Shown: positions 54,155-63,683, counted from the first letter of the stretch. The stretch: DNA of 64,000 bases from Hyphomonas beringensis (GCF_000682755.1 NZ_AWFF01000002.1:1-64000), one strand, 5' to 3'. A program made the numbers and translations. Notes: generated by a model from the sequence alone, not told the origin.

Positions 54155-55666
54155 CTAGAATGCAGACACAGGGGGAACCTTGCCGATCCAGGGGCGGACC
54201 TGCTCCAGCTGCATGGCCAGCTCAAACAGCAGACCGTCATCTCCGCGTTTGCCGGAGAACATGGAGCCGATCGGCAGGCCGGACGGGGACCAGCCAAGCG
54301 GCACACTCATGGAGGCCGCGCCAGCTACGTTCATCGGGGCGGTGTACGCCGCGAAGTTCAGGACGCTTTCCATTACATCCTCAAAATTGCCATCTGGAGC
54401 CTGCTCGCCAATCGGTCTTGCGGGACTGCCTGTCACCGGCGTCAGCAGGATATCCATGTCCTCGAACCATGCATCATAGGCGGCTTCAAAATCCTGCAGA
54501 TATTTGATGATTTCGGGGATTTCCGCCTGGCGGGACTGGAAGCGGGCAGCGAGGCCCAGCGTCCATGGCTCGACAATTTCAGGGCCGATCGGCTTGCCCG
54601 TAAACTCGCTGGCTTGCTGTGCAAAAGCGGCTGCGCCTGCAGACCAGTACATAAGGAATTTATCGGTAAACTCTTCGCCATTCAGGGGCACTTTGAAGTC
54701 TCTGACATCATGGCCAAGGTCTCGGCAAAGCTGCGCTGTTTTCTCCAGCGCCGCGAGTGTCTCCGGCGCAACATGTGTTCCGCTGATCGTGTCTGGCGCA
54801 AAGCCGATCTTGAGCGGGCGGCGAATAGCGCGGATCTCGCCCAATGGTGCATATGTGCCGTCATTGGTCTCAGCGACGCGGAAGAGCTCAATGGAATCCT
54901 GAACCGAAATGGTCACGGCGTGGTTCACAGAGAGATCCACGGGCGGAGTTGGGCCGCTTCTGCCAGCTTTCAGGCGACCGCGAGATGGCTTGAGGCCGAA
55001 GACGCCACATGTCGATGCGGGGATCCGGATCGAGCCGCCGCCATCACTGGCATGGGCAAACGGAACGACGCGTGCAGCAACCAGCGCGGCTGCACCTCCG
55101 GAAGAGCCGCCGGTATTTCGGGAGAGGTCCCATGGGTTGCGGGTTGGGCCGGTGACCAGCGGTTCGGTGGTGGAGGTGAGACCATCTTCAGGTGTGGTGG
55201 ACTTGCCGAGCGAGACCACGCCTGCCTTGCGCCAGGCCGCTGCAAACGGTGCGTCTTCTTGCGCAATGTAGCCAATAAAGGCACGGCTTCCCATCAGGGT
55301 CTGAGTGCCTTTCCAGTTCATCAGGTCCTTGATGAAGGTCGGCACACCGCTAAACGGGCCAGGGACAAGGTCGCCTGCATCAATACGTGCCTGGTTGAAA
55401 CTGTCTGTCGCAATGGCATTGATCTGGCCGTTCACGGCTTCGGCGCGGGTGATGGCGGCATTCACTTCTTCCAGAGAGGTGGTGTCACCGGTGGCGATGC
55501 GGTGCGCAATGGTCAGACCGCTTTCCCAGCCTTCTGGCGGAAGGGCCTTGGCGGCTGCTGGTCCTGTTGGCGGCGGCAGCGCCGTAGCTGTTTTCTGCCC
55601 ACAGGCAGCCAGAGTAGTGATGGCTGCGCCACCCAATAGCGCGCCGCGTCGTGTCAATTTCGTCAA
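54155..55666 (-). CDS. Tat-exported lipoprotein amidase
   Basis: 503 residues from TTG 55666, placed nine bases after AGGGAGG. The signal LTRRGALLGGAAITTLAACG joins a twin-arginine motif to lipobox LAAC. The Ser-cisSer-Lys triad appears as Lys in TFIKDLMNWKG, TGGSSGGAAA and GGGSIRIPAS. Together with 18047 it is the second membrane-attached amidase in the window, with a different signal type. Substrate unknown. Confidence 0.88.
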   Translation of the reverse strand: MTKLTRRGALLGGAAITTLAACGQKTATALPPPTGPAAAKALPPEGWESGLTIAHRIATGDTTSLEEVNAAITRAEAVNGQINAIATDSFNQARIDAGDLVPGPFSGVPTFIKDLMNWKGTQTLMGSRAFIGYIAQEDAPFAAAWRKAGVVSLGKSTTPEDGLTSTTEPLVTGPTRNPWDLSRNTGGSSGGAAALVAARVVPFAHASDGGGSIRIPASTCGVFGLKPSRGRLKAGRSGPTPPVDLSVNHAVTISVQDSIELFRVAETNDGTYAPLGEIRAIRRPLKIGFAPDTISGTHVAPETLAALEKTAQLCRDLGHDVRDFKVPLNGEEFTDKFLMYWSAGAAAFAQQASEFTGKPIGPEIVEPWTLGLAARFQSRQAEIPEIIKYLQDFEAAYDAWFEDMDILLTPVTGSPARPIGEQAPDGNFEDVMESVLNFAAYTAPMNVAGAASMSVPLGWSPSGLPIGSMFSGKRGDDGLLFELAMQLEQVRPWIGKVPPVSAF

Positions 55667-55738
55667 AGTCGGAACCCTCCCTTTTTTCTCTGTCGTCAAC
55701 CTGTATCGCGCCGATGATTTTCGCAAGTGCATATGAAA

Positions 55739-55764
55739 CCGGCCACGTCGCAAAACGTGGCCGG
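55739..55764. terminator. Strong hairpin terminator between the amidase and sodC
   Basis: A 10-bp perfect stem, CCGGCCACGT (55739-55748) with ACGTGGCCGG (55755-55764), has a six-base loop. It lies 35 bases after the sodC stop, and GGTTTCAT follows on the minus strand. Confidence 0.7.
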
Positions 55765-55798
55765 CTGCAGCTTTTATTAGGAGTTGGGCGTGATGGCC

Positions 55799-56395
55799 CT
55801 ACTCGATAACACCACAAGCGACGCGGGCGCCCGCACCGCCAATAGGCTGAGTCATATGATCATCTTCGTCTTCGTGAATGATGATGGCCGAGCCGTCATC
55901 ATCCAGCAGGGCATCAAGGCCCGTAAGGCGTGTGAACGCTTCGTACCCGGCCGAGCCATCTGCTGCGACCCAGATATTCGGCAGGTCGCCCGCTTCAGGA
56001 CCTTTTGGGTTCAGCAGACCATGGCCGCCTTCATGCTTGCCCTGATGTCCGCCGGATTCCTTGAATTCACCAACATCCTCACACGTGCCCACGGCATGTA
56101 AGTGGATGCCATGCCAGCCTGGCTCAAGCGCGCCTTTTGACAATTCCACGCGGATCAGTTCTCCATTCGGACCGTCAAGGAAGTTCGCGGTGCCGATCTC
56201 TGTGCCTTCTGCACCAATGATGGAGGCTGTGGCGCGCATCATTGATGGGTAGACGCCTTCATCGGGGCCGGGCATTTCAGAGGGAGAGGGCAGGGGGCCT
56301 GCAGTTTCGGGAAGTTCCTGCGGCTGGGCGCTTTCCTGTCCGCAGGCCGCTGCCAGGACCAAGGCGGCGGTCGCAATCGCTGTACGGGTGATCAT
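55799..56395 (-). CDS. sodC: Copper/zinc superoxide dismutase, lipoprotein
   Basis: 198-residue periplasmic Cu/Zn superoxide dismutase. Start at 56395 has CAGGAGA upstream. Signal with LAAAC (lipid Cys18). Cu ligands His98 and His100 (HGIHLHAVG), His117 (bridging) and His174; Cys105 and Cys194 give the disulfide. Zn ligands His125 and Asp137 are present, but the third Zn His is Glu134 in GPEAGDLPN. A Ser/Pro/Glu-rich linker follows the Cys. Confidence 0.92.
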   Translation of the reverse strand: MITRTAIATAALVLAAACGQESAQPQELPETAGPLPSPSEMPGPDEGVYPSMMRATASIIGAEGTEIGTANFLDGPNGELIRVELSKGALEPGWHGIHLHAVGTCEDVGEFKESGGHQGKHEGGHGLLNPKGPEAGDLPNIWVAADGSAGYEAFTRLTGLDALLDDDGSAIIIHEDEDDHMTQPIGGAGARVACGVIE

Positions 56396-56463
56396 GAAGA
56401 GTCTCCTGTTTGCTTGCCTCTGATATAGGACATAACGCGAATGTTGCAGGAAGGCTCCAAACG

Positions 56464-57204
56464 GTGAAGGATCGCGCAGATAAAATCCTCGTAAGTCTTG
56501 GCTTTTTTGAAAGCCGGGCAAGTGCGCGTGCCGCAATTGAGGCAGGCCGTGTGACCGCCAATGGACTGCCCGTAACCAAGCCATCCCAAATGCTGTCTGG
56601 CGATGAGGATATTGAAGCGTCTGCGGCGCATCCGTATGTGTCGCGAGGTGGCTTGAAGCTGGCGCAGGGGCTGGACGTGTTCGGTGTTGACCCGTCCGGG
56701 CGGCGTTGTCTCGACATTGGCGCATCGACTGGTGGCTTTACCGATGTGCTGTTGCGGCGCGGGGCAGAACATGTCGTGGCGGTCGATGTCGGGAGGGAGC
56801 AGTTTCATGCGTCCCTGGCCGGAGATACCCGCGTCACCAGCCTTGAGGCGCAGGATGCCAGGACGCTGACGCCTGACATGTTGGGTGGCCCGCCAACTTT
56901 GCTGGTTTGCGATGCGAGCTTCATTTCTCTGGAGAAACTGCTGGAGGTGCCACTATCGCTGGCCGCGCGAGAAGCAGAGTTTGTCGGCCTCTTCAAACCG
57001 CAATTTCAGGTCGGCCGGGAGAATATCGGCAAGGGCGGCCTGGTAACGGATATTGAGGCCGCCGACCAGGCGGCCGAGAGGTTTGCTGAATGGATGACAG
57101 AAAAAGGCTGGCCCATCCGATCCTGGACAGCCAGCCCGATTTCAGGAGGCGACGGCAATGCCGAACGCCTGTTCCACGCGGTCAGGGCGCCAGCTGATCA
57201 ATAG
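56464..57204 (+). CDS. tlyA: TlyA-family rRNA methyltransferase
   Basis: 246-residue protein, an S4 RNA-binding domain (about 4-62, KDRADKILVSLGFFESRASARA) followed by an RrmJ-like methyltransferase domain with CLDIGASTGGFTDVLLRRGA (about 81-100). It is predicted to 2'-O-methylate rRNA; hemolysin A is the older name. GTG 56464 is chosen since AGGAAGG lies nine bases upstream. Divergent from sodC; overlaps the following convergent gene by seven bases. Confidence 0.92.
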   Translation: MKDRADKILVSLGFFESRASARAAIEAGRVTANGLPVTKPSQMLSGDEDIEASAAHPYVSRGGLKLAQGLDVFGVDPSGRRCLDIGASTGGFTDVLLRRGAEHVVAVDVGREQFHASLAGDTRVTSLEAQDARTLTPDMLGGPPTLLVCDASFISLEKLLEVPLSLAAREAEFVGLFKPQFQVGRENIGKGGLVTDIEAADQAAERFAEWMTEKGWPIRSWTASPISGGDGNAERLFHAVRAPADQ

Positions 57205-57962
57205 CCGTCATAGCCAGAGTCATTATAGCCATCGTAATCGTCATATCCGGTTGAGCCGTCTTCTATCACCCATGTGCCATCATATGGATCGCGACAGGTC
57301 GTGACCGGATCGCGGATGATGCGGCCATCCGGAAGACGGGTCTCACGGGTGATTGTCTGGCATTCGCGCGCATCCGTCTGCGGCTGAGGATATGACGGGT
57401 AGGCAGGCCCGGGCCGGGTTGAGGCTGGATAGGTGCGACTCGGCGGGGGTGTGTTCGGATAGGCAGGATAGCTGCCTGCGCTCTGCGGGCCGCCGTAAAG
57501 CCCATCAGTTGTGCGCGGGATTGCGCCCTGTGGGTATCTGCCTGTCTGGTAATTGTAGGGCGTGGCCACCGCGCAGGGTTTGCTGGTACTGCCAGCCATG
57601 GAGTTGCCGGCAATACCACCGATCACCGCGCCCAGAATGGCGCCTGTGGCAACCTCATCGGAATTGCCGTTACCATGATAATAGCCGCGATGCCGACGGT
57701 GACCGCGATAGCCCCTGCGTCCGCGATGCCAATGCTTGTCACCATCTTCGACATTGTTGCCGATGGCTCCACCAATCAGTGCGCCCCCAATGGCCCCGAT
57801 GACCGTACCGGCGACCTTGTCATCCTTGCGCTGCTGCTCGCAGGCTGTGTTGCGTGCAGGCGCATTGTAGCCATATCCGTAGGCGCCTTGCGCCGCTGCC
57901 GTTGCAGGTATGGCGAGGGTTAACAATCCAAGCGCCCCAATCACCAGAGAGTGTTTCTTCAT
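57198..57962 (-). CDS. Glycine-zipper/surface-antigen-like protein
   Basis: 254-residue exported protein. Signal peptide about 1-24 (AIPATAAAQG). Two glycine-zipper stretches GTVIGAIGGALIGGAIGN and GAILGAVIGGIAGNSMAG flank a basic His/Arg/Tyr/Gly region (HWHRGRRGYRGHRRHRGYYH), like 17-kDa surface antigens. The C-terminus is Pro/Tyr/Asp-rich. Probably outer-membrane associated. AAGGAG precedes ATG 57962. Confidence 0.85.
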   Translation of the reverse strand: MKKHSLVIGALGLLTLAIPATAAAQGAYGYGYNAPARNTACEQQRKDDKVAGTVIGAIGGALIGGAIGNNVEDGDKHWHRGRRGYRGHRRHRGYYHGNGNSDEVATGAILGAVIGGIAGNSMAGSTSKPCAVATPYNYQTGRYPQGAIPRTTDGLYGGPQSAGSYPAYPNTPPPSRTYPASTRPGPAYPSYPQPQTDARECQTITRETRLPDGRIIRDPVTTCRDPYDGTWVIEDGSTGYDDYDGYNDSGYDGY

Positions 57963-58081
57963 CGCATTACTCCTTGTTGCGGTCGTAATGCCGCGAGTCT
58001 CACTTGCGCAATGTGACGGCCCCAAGCTGAACAAGAGCTGAAGGCTGGACGTTGGTCCCGCCGCGCCACATATTCAGAGGC

Positions 58082-59149
58082 ATGAGCCTGTTTGATCTTG
58101 CAACGCGGACAGCTGGACGCGCCCGGTATGCGGCCGCGCAAGGGCTGCGTTCTGCCTGGTATGGCGTGCAGATGCGGGCGGTCCGGCAGCAGACCGGCGG
58201 GCTGAGCCGACCGGGTGAGCCCGCTTTTCAGCCGAGCCGCGGCAAGCCGGACATGGCGGTGCTTCGGCGTGCGTATTTCCAATTGTTCCTGCAGGACCGG
58301 CTCAATGTGGAAAGAGGACTGTATCCTGCGCCGAAGGATGTGCGCCTGAAGGATCTTCCCCGCGCCTTGCAATCAGCCCGTGCTTTCCGGGAGGATGCCA
58401 GTGAGGTGGACCGTCGGCGTGTGACGCGCGACGGCACCGAGATCCGCCAGCAGGTAACGGACGGCCATAATCGTTATCCCGACTATTACCTCCAGAACTT
58501 CCACTACCAGTCCGGCGGCTGGTTCACCGAAGACAGCGCAGACCTTTATGATACACAGGTAGAGGCGCTGTTCACAGGCACCGCCGATGCCATGCGACGC
58601 GCGGCGCTGGCAGAGATCTCGCGGGAACTGAAGGGCAGGGACCAGCGCGGTGTTCGCCTGCTTGATATGGCGTGCGGCAATGGCCGGTTTCTGTCGCAGG
58701 TGATGCAGGTTTATCCGCGTCTCAGGGCGTCAGGTCTGGACCTGTCGCCGAGCTATACCGAGGCGGCGGGAGTACGGCTGAACCGCTGGCCGCATGTGGA
58801 CATCCTGCATGAGGCGGCAGAGGCCATGCCATTGGAAGACGATAGTCTCGACATGGTGGTGTCGATCTTCCTGTTTCATGAACTGCCCGCTGATGTGCGG
58901 CCGAAGGTTCTGGCGGAAGTGGCGCGTATCCTGAAGCCCGGCGGGCTCTTTATTCTGGCCGATAGCGTCCAGTTTGGGGATTATCCGGAGATGGATGGCT
59001 TGCTGGAATACTTTCCGCACGGCTTTCATGAGCCATATTATGCGGAATACCTCTCCTGGGATGCCGCAAAGGCGTGCGACCATGTCGGCCTTCTGCCTGA
59101 AAGACAGGCGCTGGCATTCCTGACAAAAGTCAGCACCTATCGAAAATAG
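58082..59149 (+). CDS. Class I SAM-dependent methyltransferase
   Basis: 355-residue protein. The C-terminal half is a methyltransferase with motif I LLDMACGNGRFLSQV (about 200-214), GLDLSPSY, and the ILHEAAEAMPLEDDSLDMVVS core resembling UbiE-like enzymes. The N-terminal 180 residues are a separate, mostly helical extension with no motif recognised. Starts at MSLFDLATRTAGR (58082). Confidence 0.85.
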   Translation: MSLFDLATRTAGRARYAAAQGLRSAWYGVQMRAVRQQTGGLSRPGEPAFQPSRGKPDMAVLRRAYFQLFLQDRLNVERGLYPAPKDVRLKDLPRALQSARAFREDASEVDRRRVTRDGTEIRQQVTDGHNRYPDYYLQNFHYQSGGWFTEDSADLYDTQVEALFTGTADAMRRAALAEISRELKGRDQRGVRLLDMACGNGRFLSQVMQVYPRLRASGLDLSPSYTEAAGVRLNRWPHVDILHEAAEAMPLEDDSLDMVVSIFLFHELPADVRPKVLAEVARILKPGGLFILADSVQFGDYPEMDGLLEYFPHGFHEPYYAEYLSWDAAKACDHVGLLPERQALAFLTKVSTYRK

Positions 59150-59238
59150 GTATAAATCCTTATTTTTCAGGGAATTAAGTTCCCCGCGCCATCAGGGTTA
59201 AGCCCCGATGAAAAAAATTTGATTTGCAAGCGCGGAAC

Positions 59239-59278
59239 ATGACAGTAATATGACAGTTAGATTACAGTCGCATGACAG
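59239..59278. promoter_or_regulatory. Four-repeat PhoB-box array
   Basis: ATGACAG, ATGACAG, ATTACAG and ATGACAG occur at 59239, 59250, 59261 and 59272, each exactly 11 bases apart (7-base half-site plus 4-base spacer), equal to two tandem Pho boxes. Read on the minus strand the units are CTGTCAT, the standard orientation, so the box points left, away from the small gene that follows at 59310. No leftward gene lies in reach. Confidence 0.75.
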
Positions 59279-59309
59279 TAATTTTCACCAGGAAAAGGAG
59301 GAGGCTCTC

Positions 59310-59480
59310 ATGGCTGTCCTAGATCACAATGATAATCATGTTTCCTGGCTGGCGCACAAGGATATCGCCCAAAATGAGGCTGTCCTTAGTGTGTTGAGGG
59401 GAACCATGTTGGTTTTGGCTGGCGTTGTCGGTGTGAGCCTTTCAATTGCGCTCGACCCGATCGTGAACATTTTCGCATAA
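59310..59480 (+). CDS. Small single-pass membrane protein beside a Pho array
   Basis: 56 residues from ATG 59310, which has the strong site AAAAGGAGGAGG. A hydrophilic N-terminus (MAVLDHNDNHVSWLAHKDIA) is followed by one membrane helix (about 33-52) ending in NIFA. It starts 31 bases after the Pho array and stops 11 bases before the 3' end of the convergent PiT-like permease. Function unknown; a phosphate-regulated accessory is plausible. Confidence 0.7.
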   Translation: MAVLDHNDNHVSWLAHKDIAQNEAVLSVLRGTMLVLAGVVGVSLSIALDPIVNIFA

Positions 59481-59491
59481 GCTGCGTAAGT

Positions 59492-60547
59492 TTAGAAACT
59501 GGGTAGTTTCCCTGTGCCGAGCAGCGGCATGGCGAAAGCCAGGATTATCGAAATAATGAGGCCGAGGAAGGCACGTCCGGCATCGCCGAGAACGTCTTTC
59601 ACGGCCTCATTCTTATCGCGCAGGTGCGCGACATAGGAAATTGCCAGCTCGCGACCCGCCAGCAGGCCCAGGAACACCCAGGTCGTGCTCATCGGCACAT
59701 TGCTGACTTCCTTGAAGATAAACAGAATAATCCCGTAAATCAGGTCCACAATCGTCGCGGCGCGTACGTCCACAGTGTTGATCTTGCGCTCAACGATACG
59801 CTGGATCTGGCCGCCCTTGGTCGCGAAGATATAGGCTTGGATGGCGATCAAAAGGATGGCGCCGAAGATCACATAGCCGAATGCGAAGCTGACATGGGTC
59901 TCACCATTCACGACAGTAACTTCGCGCGGCAGGTAAACGAAGATGTTCGCCAGATCCTGCATCAGCCATTGCGACCACAGAAAGGTCGTCGTCAGCCACT
60001 GAAAGGTCACCCAGTACGGCCAGGGCATCTCGTCCCGCGTATGGTAGACCCAACGCTCGAATGTGCGTGAGATGACGACCCATAGCGCGATGCCACATCC
60101 AAAGGCGACCACATAGCCCATCGCGGACTTGATGATCATTTTCTCCAGGATGCCGTCACTGGCTGAGCCACCGGACAGGGCAAACAGGGTCAGCACGAGG
60201 AAGGTGGTGGAAACCGGAATGCCCCAGCGCGTTAGCAGCAGCAGAACCAGGGGGGGCAGGGCATGCCACCACTGGATATTCGGCATTAGCAGGCCGCTGC
60301 GGTCGCCTTCTCCAGGTAGTACAGACAGCTTGTCCAGACGATCATAGGCAACGTCGCCGTGACCATGGAAGTAACCATAGAACAAAACAACCAGTAGAAT
60401 GGCACTGGCAAAAAGCCAGAGAACCCACCAAGGGCGCTTTGAGTTCGATGATAGAAATGTCCCGAGGGTCTGGATCGAGTCGTTTGCGACCACGGCATAT
60501 GATGCCAAGACGAAGCCTATGACCCCGAAAATTTCAACGCCACCCAT
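59492..60547 (-). CDS. PiT-family inorganic phosphate permease (divergent member)
   Basis: 351-residue membrane protein. NDSIQTLGTF near the N-terminus and the PVSTT motif WGIPVSTTFLVLTLF, repeated as VPMSTTWVFLGLL, are the two PHO4/PiT signatures. About ten membrane helices. The start at 60547 is chosen for AGGTGA spacing; GTG 60556 is possible. No Pho box is seen before its own start. It would take up phosphate or another anion with a cation. Confidence 0.85.
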   Translation of the reverse strand: MGGVEIFGVIGFVLASYAVVANDSIQTLGTFLSSNSKRPWWVLWLFASAILLVVLFYGYFHGHGDVAYDRLDKLSVLPGEGDRSGLLMPNIQWWHALPPLVLLLLTRWGIPVSTTFLVLTLFALSGGSASDGILEKMIIKSAMGYVVAFGCGIALWVVISRTFERWVYHTRDEMPWPYWVTFQWLTTTFLWSQWLMQDLANIFVYLPREVTVVNGETHVSFAFGYVIFGAILLIAIQAYIFATKGGQIQRIVERKINTVDVRAATIVDLIYGIILFIFKEVSNVPMSTTWVFLGLLAGRELAISYVAHLRDKNEAVKDVLGDAGRAFLGLIISIILAFAMPLLGTGKLPSF

Positions 60548-60649
60548 GCCAGTCACCTACTGTTCGTTCAATTCCGAACCCCGTTAGCAGGTTCGGTCTG
60601 AGTTGCCGATACCAGGTATGTGAAGATACTGTGACACTCCCACTCTCGC

Positions 60650-61744
60650 TCATCGGCCGGTTTGACCCCTGTGCCTCAGCTTTGCATCCGCCAGTACGCA
60701 GGCCATCATGGCCTCGGCGACGGGTACGGCGCGTATGCCTACACAGGGATCATGACGTCCAATCGTGCGCACGTCCACTTCCTCCCCATCGCGGGTAATG
60801 CTCTCGACGGGTGTCAGAATTGAAGACGTCGGCTTGATGGCAACGCGCACAACCAGCGGCTGACCGGTCGACAGGCCGCCCGCAACACCGCCATTATTGT
60901 TTGCTCCGAAAACGGGTTTACCCTCTTCGCCCATGCGCATGCGGTCTGCGTTTTCCTCGCCAGACATAGCGGCGGCGGCAAAGCCTGCGCCGATTTCAAC
61001 ACCTTTCGCGGCATTGATTCCCATCATGGCGCTGGCGAGTTCGGAATCCAGTTTTCCGTAGATCGGCGCGCCCCAGCCTGCCGGAAGACCGCTTGCCTGG
61101 ATCTCGACGATTGCCCCGGTGGAACTTCCCGCCTTGCGGGTCGTGTCCAGAAACTCTTCCCAGACGGGCACCATGTCCGGGTCCGGGCACCAGAAAGGGT
61201 TTGATTCCGTTGTGCTCCAGTCAAGGCGCGCACGATCAACCGCATGCGGGCCGATCTGAACCACGGCGCCGCGAATCTGGATGTCTTTACCAAGAACCTG
61301 GCGTGCTACAGCGCCAGCCGCCACGCGTGCAGCGGTTTCCCGAGCAGAGGAACGTCCGCCCCCGCGATAGTCGCGCACACCATATTTCTGATCATAGGTA
61401 TAGTCGGCATGGCCGGGGCGGTACCGGTCGCGGATTTCGCGGTAATCCTTGGAGCGTTGATCGGTATTCTCGATCATAAGGGAGATGGGCGTGCCGGTGG
61501 TGACCGGGCCATCTGTACGGTCATCCTCGAACACCCCGGACAGGATCTTCACCTGATCAGGCTCTTGCCTCTGCGTGACAAAGCGGGACGTGCCAGGGCG
61601 GCGCTTGTCCAGGAATTGCTGGATGAAGGCTGCGTCGAGAGGCAGGCCGGGGGGGCAGCCATCGACGACACAGCCGAGCGCGGGCCCATGACTTTCACCC
61701 CAAGTGGTGACGCGGAAGAGATGACCGAACGTGTTATGCGACAT
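60650..61744 (-). CDS. aroC: Chorismate synthase
   Basis: 364-residue flavin-dependent enzyme making chorismate from EPSP. The three family signatures are seen: [18 protein letters not shown] near 17-34, the [37 protein letters not shown] block near 108-144, and the C-terminal [17 protein letters not shown]. Full length. Divergent from no close neighbour. Confidence 0.96.
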   Translation of the reverse strand: MSHNTFGHLFRVTTWGESHGPALGCVVDGCPPGLPLDAAFIQQFLDKRRPGTSRFVTQRQEPDQVKILSGVFEDDRTDGPVTTGTPISLMIENTDQRSKDYREIRDRYRPGHADYTYDQKYGVRDYRGGGRSSARETAARVAAGAVARQVLGKDIQIRGAVVQIGPHAVDRARLDWSTTESNPFWCPDPDMVPVWEEFLDTTRKAGSSTGAIVEIQASGLPAGWGAPIYGKLDSELASAMMGINAAKGVEIGAGFAAAAMSGEENADRMRMGEEGKPVFGANNNGGVAGGLSTGQPLVVRVAIKPTSSILTPVESITRDGEEVDVRTIGRHDPCVGIRAVPVAEAMMACVLADAKLRHRGQTGR

Positions 61745-61822
61745 GACATGCCTTCAAGCGCAAATGCTGCTCTTTGAACAGCCCTGACTTTATCCCGGCT
61801 GATGCCAAATCGTTCCGAAGAC

Positions 61823-62359
61823 TTATTTGACGCGCTTGATCTTGAAGTCCTGGTAGGACTTGTCTTCGAATTCAAACCATGGAGAGCCGTAGAAGGATTT
61901 CCAGATCCGGCCTTTGGCGGGCAGGCTATCGGGTTCATCAATGCGTTCGATAACGACCTGGCTCCAAAGCTGACCATTATCTAGTCGGATGAAATAGCGG
62001 CCGGCATTGTTCTGGAAGACTTTCACGACAGTCACTTCCAATTCTTCGTCGCGCTGGTCTTTCTTTTCCTTCTTCTTCTTTTCGCGCTTCACTTGTTTCT
62101 TGTCAGCGCTGGGGTCAATGCGGGCCCATTGCGGCAAGGCGCGTTCCGGGTCTGCAGCAAGAGCGGCTTCTGCGGCTTTTACAGACTCGACCTGCTTTTC
62201 CAGAGCAACGGTTGCCTCGTCATAGCAGGCAAGGCGAGCTTCTGCTGCCTCGATTTCCCTGCAGTCGACAATATTGCTGGTCGTTTCAGAAATTTCTTGA
62301 GCTACAGCTGGCATTGCGCTCATTGCGGCAACGAATGCCAGCACTGTCAGGTATTTCAT
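61823..62359 (-). CDS. Hypothetical secreted protein
   Basis: 178 residues from ATG 62359 (GGAG upstream). Signal peptide about 1-23 (AAMSAMPAVAQE). Residues about 30-60 are helical with a DCREIEAAEARLACYDE pattern seen in many small periplasmic proteins; a Lys-rich run (KKQVKREKKKKEKKDQRDEE) follows, and an SH3-like VTVVKVFQNNAGRYFIRLDNGQLW ending. Unknown function. Confidence 0.7.
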   Translation of the reverse strand: MKYLTVLAFVAAMSAMPAVAQEISETTSNIVDCREIEAAEARLACYDEATVALEKQVESVKAAEAALAADPERALPQWARIDPSADKKQVKREKKKKEKKDQRDEELEVTVVKVFQNNAGRYFIRLDNGQLWSQVVIERIDEPDSLPAKGRIWKSFYGSPWFEFEDKSYQDFKIKRVK

Positions 62360-62532
62360 TTCGAACTCCATATCCCCATCACAAGTCACATCGAGGGTGA
62401 TTTTCTCATTCTTAGCGGGGAAGCGATAAGTCTGCCAGCCGGAAGGTGTGGACGGGCTCAGGACAGGCACGTATGTCAGGGGCGAAACCGGCCTGATAAG
62501 TAGCCCGTGTTTGCAAGCAGGAGATCATTCGG

Positions 62533-63192
62533 ATGAGTTCATCTGTCATACCGCCCAGCCCGAGCGCCGCAGAGTATGCGACAGACCCGACGGGCAAGCC
62601 CCTGATCCCTGATACTCAGGACCCGATCGCCCTGTTTCAGGCCTGGATGGCCGAAGCCCGCGAGAAGGAGCTGAACGATTCCAATGCAATGTCACTTGCC
62701 ACCGTGGATGCTTCCGGCATGCCGGATGTACGCATCGTACTGCTTAAGGAAGTGACGCCCGCAGGCTTTGTGTTCTTTACCAATCTGGAAAGTGCCAAGG
62801 GCCAGCAGCTTGCCAATACCGCCAAGGCGGCGCTTGGCTTCCACTGGAAAAGCCTGCGCCGCCAGGTGCGCATCCGTGGCACGGTAGAGCAGGTGACTGA
62901 GGCTGAAGCCGACGCATATTTTGCCACCCGAGCGGCTCAGAGCCGGATTAGCGCGATTGCCTCCGATCAGTCCCGCCCTCTGGAAGACCGGGCTGCATTT
63001 GAACAACGCGTCGCCGAATTGTCAGAGATTTATGGCGACGGACCGGATATCCCGCGCCCTGAATTCTGGGGAGGCTTCCGGGTGACACCGGCCGAGATCG
63101 AATTCTGGCAGGATCAGGCCTTCCGCATGCATGATCGTGTGAAGTTTACACGGGATGGAGAGGGCTGGACCAAGGGCAGGCTCTACCCCTGA
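62533..63192 (+). CDS. pdxH: Pyridoxamine 5'-phosphate oxidase
   Basis: 219-residue FMN enzyme that oxidises PNP or PMP to PLP. RIVLLKEVTPAGFVFFTN and GFHWKSLRRQVRIRGTVE are the FMN-binding blocks; the terminal PAEIEFWQDQAFRMHDRVKF with WTKGRLYP is the diagnostic C-terminal motif. It supplies PLP for enzymes such as that at 8331. Confidence 0.95.
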   Translation: MSSSVIPPSPSAAEYATDPTGKPLIPDTQDPIALFQAWMAEAREKELNDSNAMSLATVDASGMPDVRIVLLKEVTPAGFVFFTNLESAKGQQLANTAKAALGFHWKSLRRQVRIRGTVEQVTEAEADAYFATRAAQSRISAIASDQSRPLEDRAAFEQRVAELSEIYGDGPDIPRPEFWGGFRVTPAEIEFWQDQAFRMHDRVKFTRDGEGWTKGRLYP

Positions 63193-63233
63193 TCCATTAT
63201 GGCTGAGTCGGCCCCTTGGAAGGGACCGGCGCT

Positions 63234-63683
63234 TCAGACAATGCCATTCAGCACGTCCCGCAGGACAAGATGCGGATGACCGTCACTTGTCTTGCCCCAG
63301 GAGATGCCATTGGCGTCCAATGTGGCCGTAACGCGCTGGCGCAGGGCAGAAAAGCTGTCGAATTCCACCACATCGACAGGCGTGTCGAAGTGCAGGGTAA
63401 CTTCATAGCCCATACCGCCCGCCAGTTCGCGGATGGCGTGGACGCGGCCTTCAAAGGCTTGTTTCAGGTACAGTCCGCTGACCCGGTCGCCCAATTGGCA
63501 GGGCGCTTCCGGTTTGTTCGAGAGGCGCGCCGAGGCGGTGTTCCAGTCCCGATAGCCGAGCTCGGCCGCGACCTGCTCAAGAGCTTTCGAATGGGACAGG
63601 GAGGTACCTGCAGCAGCGGCTTCCGCCCGCAATTGCTTCGCACGGGCCTTCGCCCCGTCACGCGTCATGATATTTAGCGACAT
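63234..63683 (-). CDS. Glyoxalase_8-type (superfamily) hypothetical protein
   Basis: 149 residues from ATG 63683 (AAAGGA upstream). The N-terminal AKQLRAEAAAAGTSLSHSKALEQVAAELGYRDWNTASA is the helix-turn-helix-like domain seen at the start of Glyoxalase_8 proteins; the C-terminal half is a beta-rich GDRVSGLYLKQAFEGRV and VTLHFDTPVDVVEFDS. Function unknown. Confidence 0.75.
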   Translation of the reverse strand: MSLNIMTRDGAKARAKQLRAEAAAAGTSLSHSKALEQVAAELGYRDWNTASARLSNKPEAPCQLGDRVSGLYLKQAFEGRVHAIRELAGGMGYEVTLHFDTPVDVVEFDSFSALRQRVTATLDANGISWGKTSDGHPHLVLRDVLNGIV

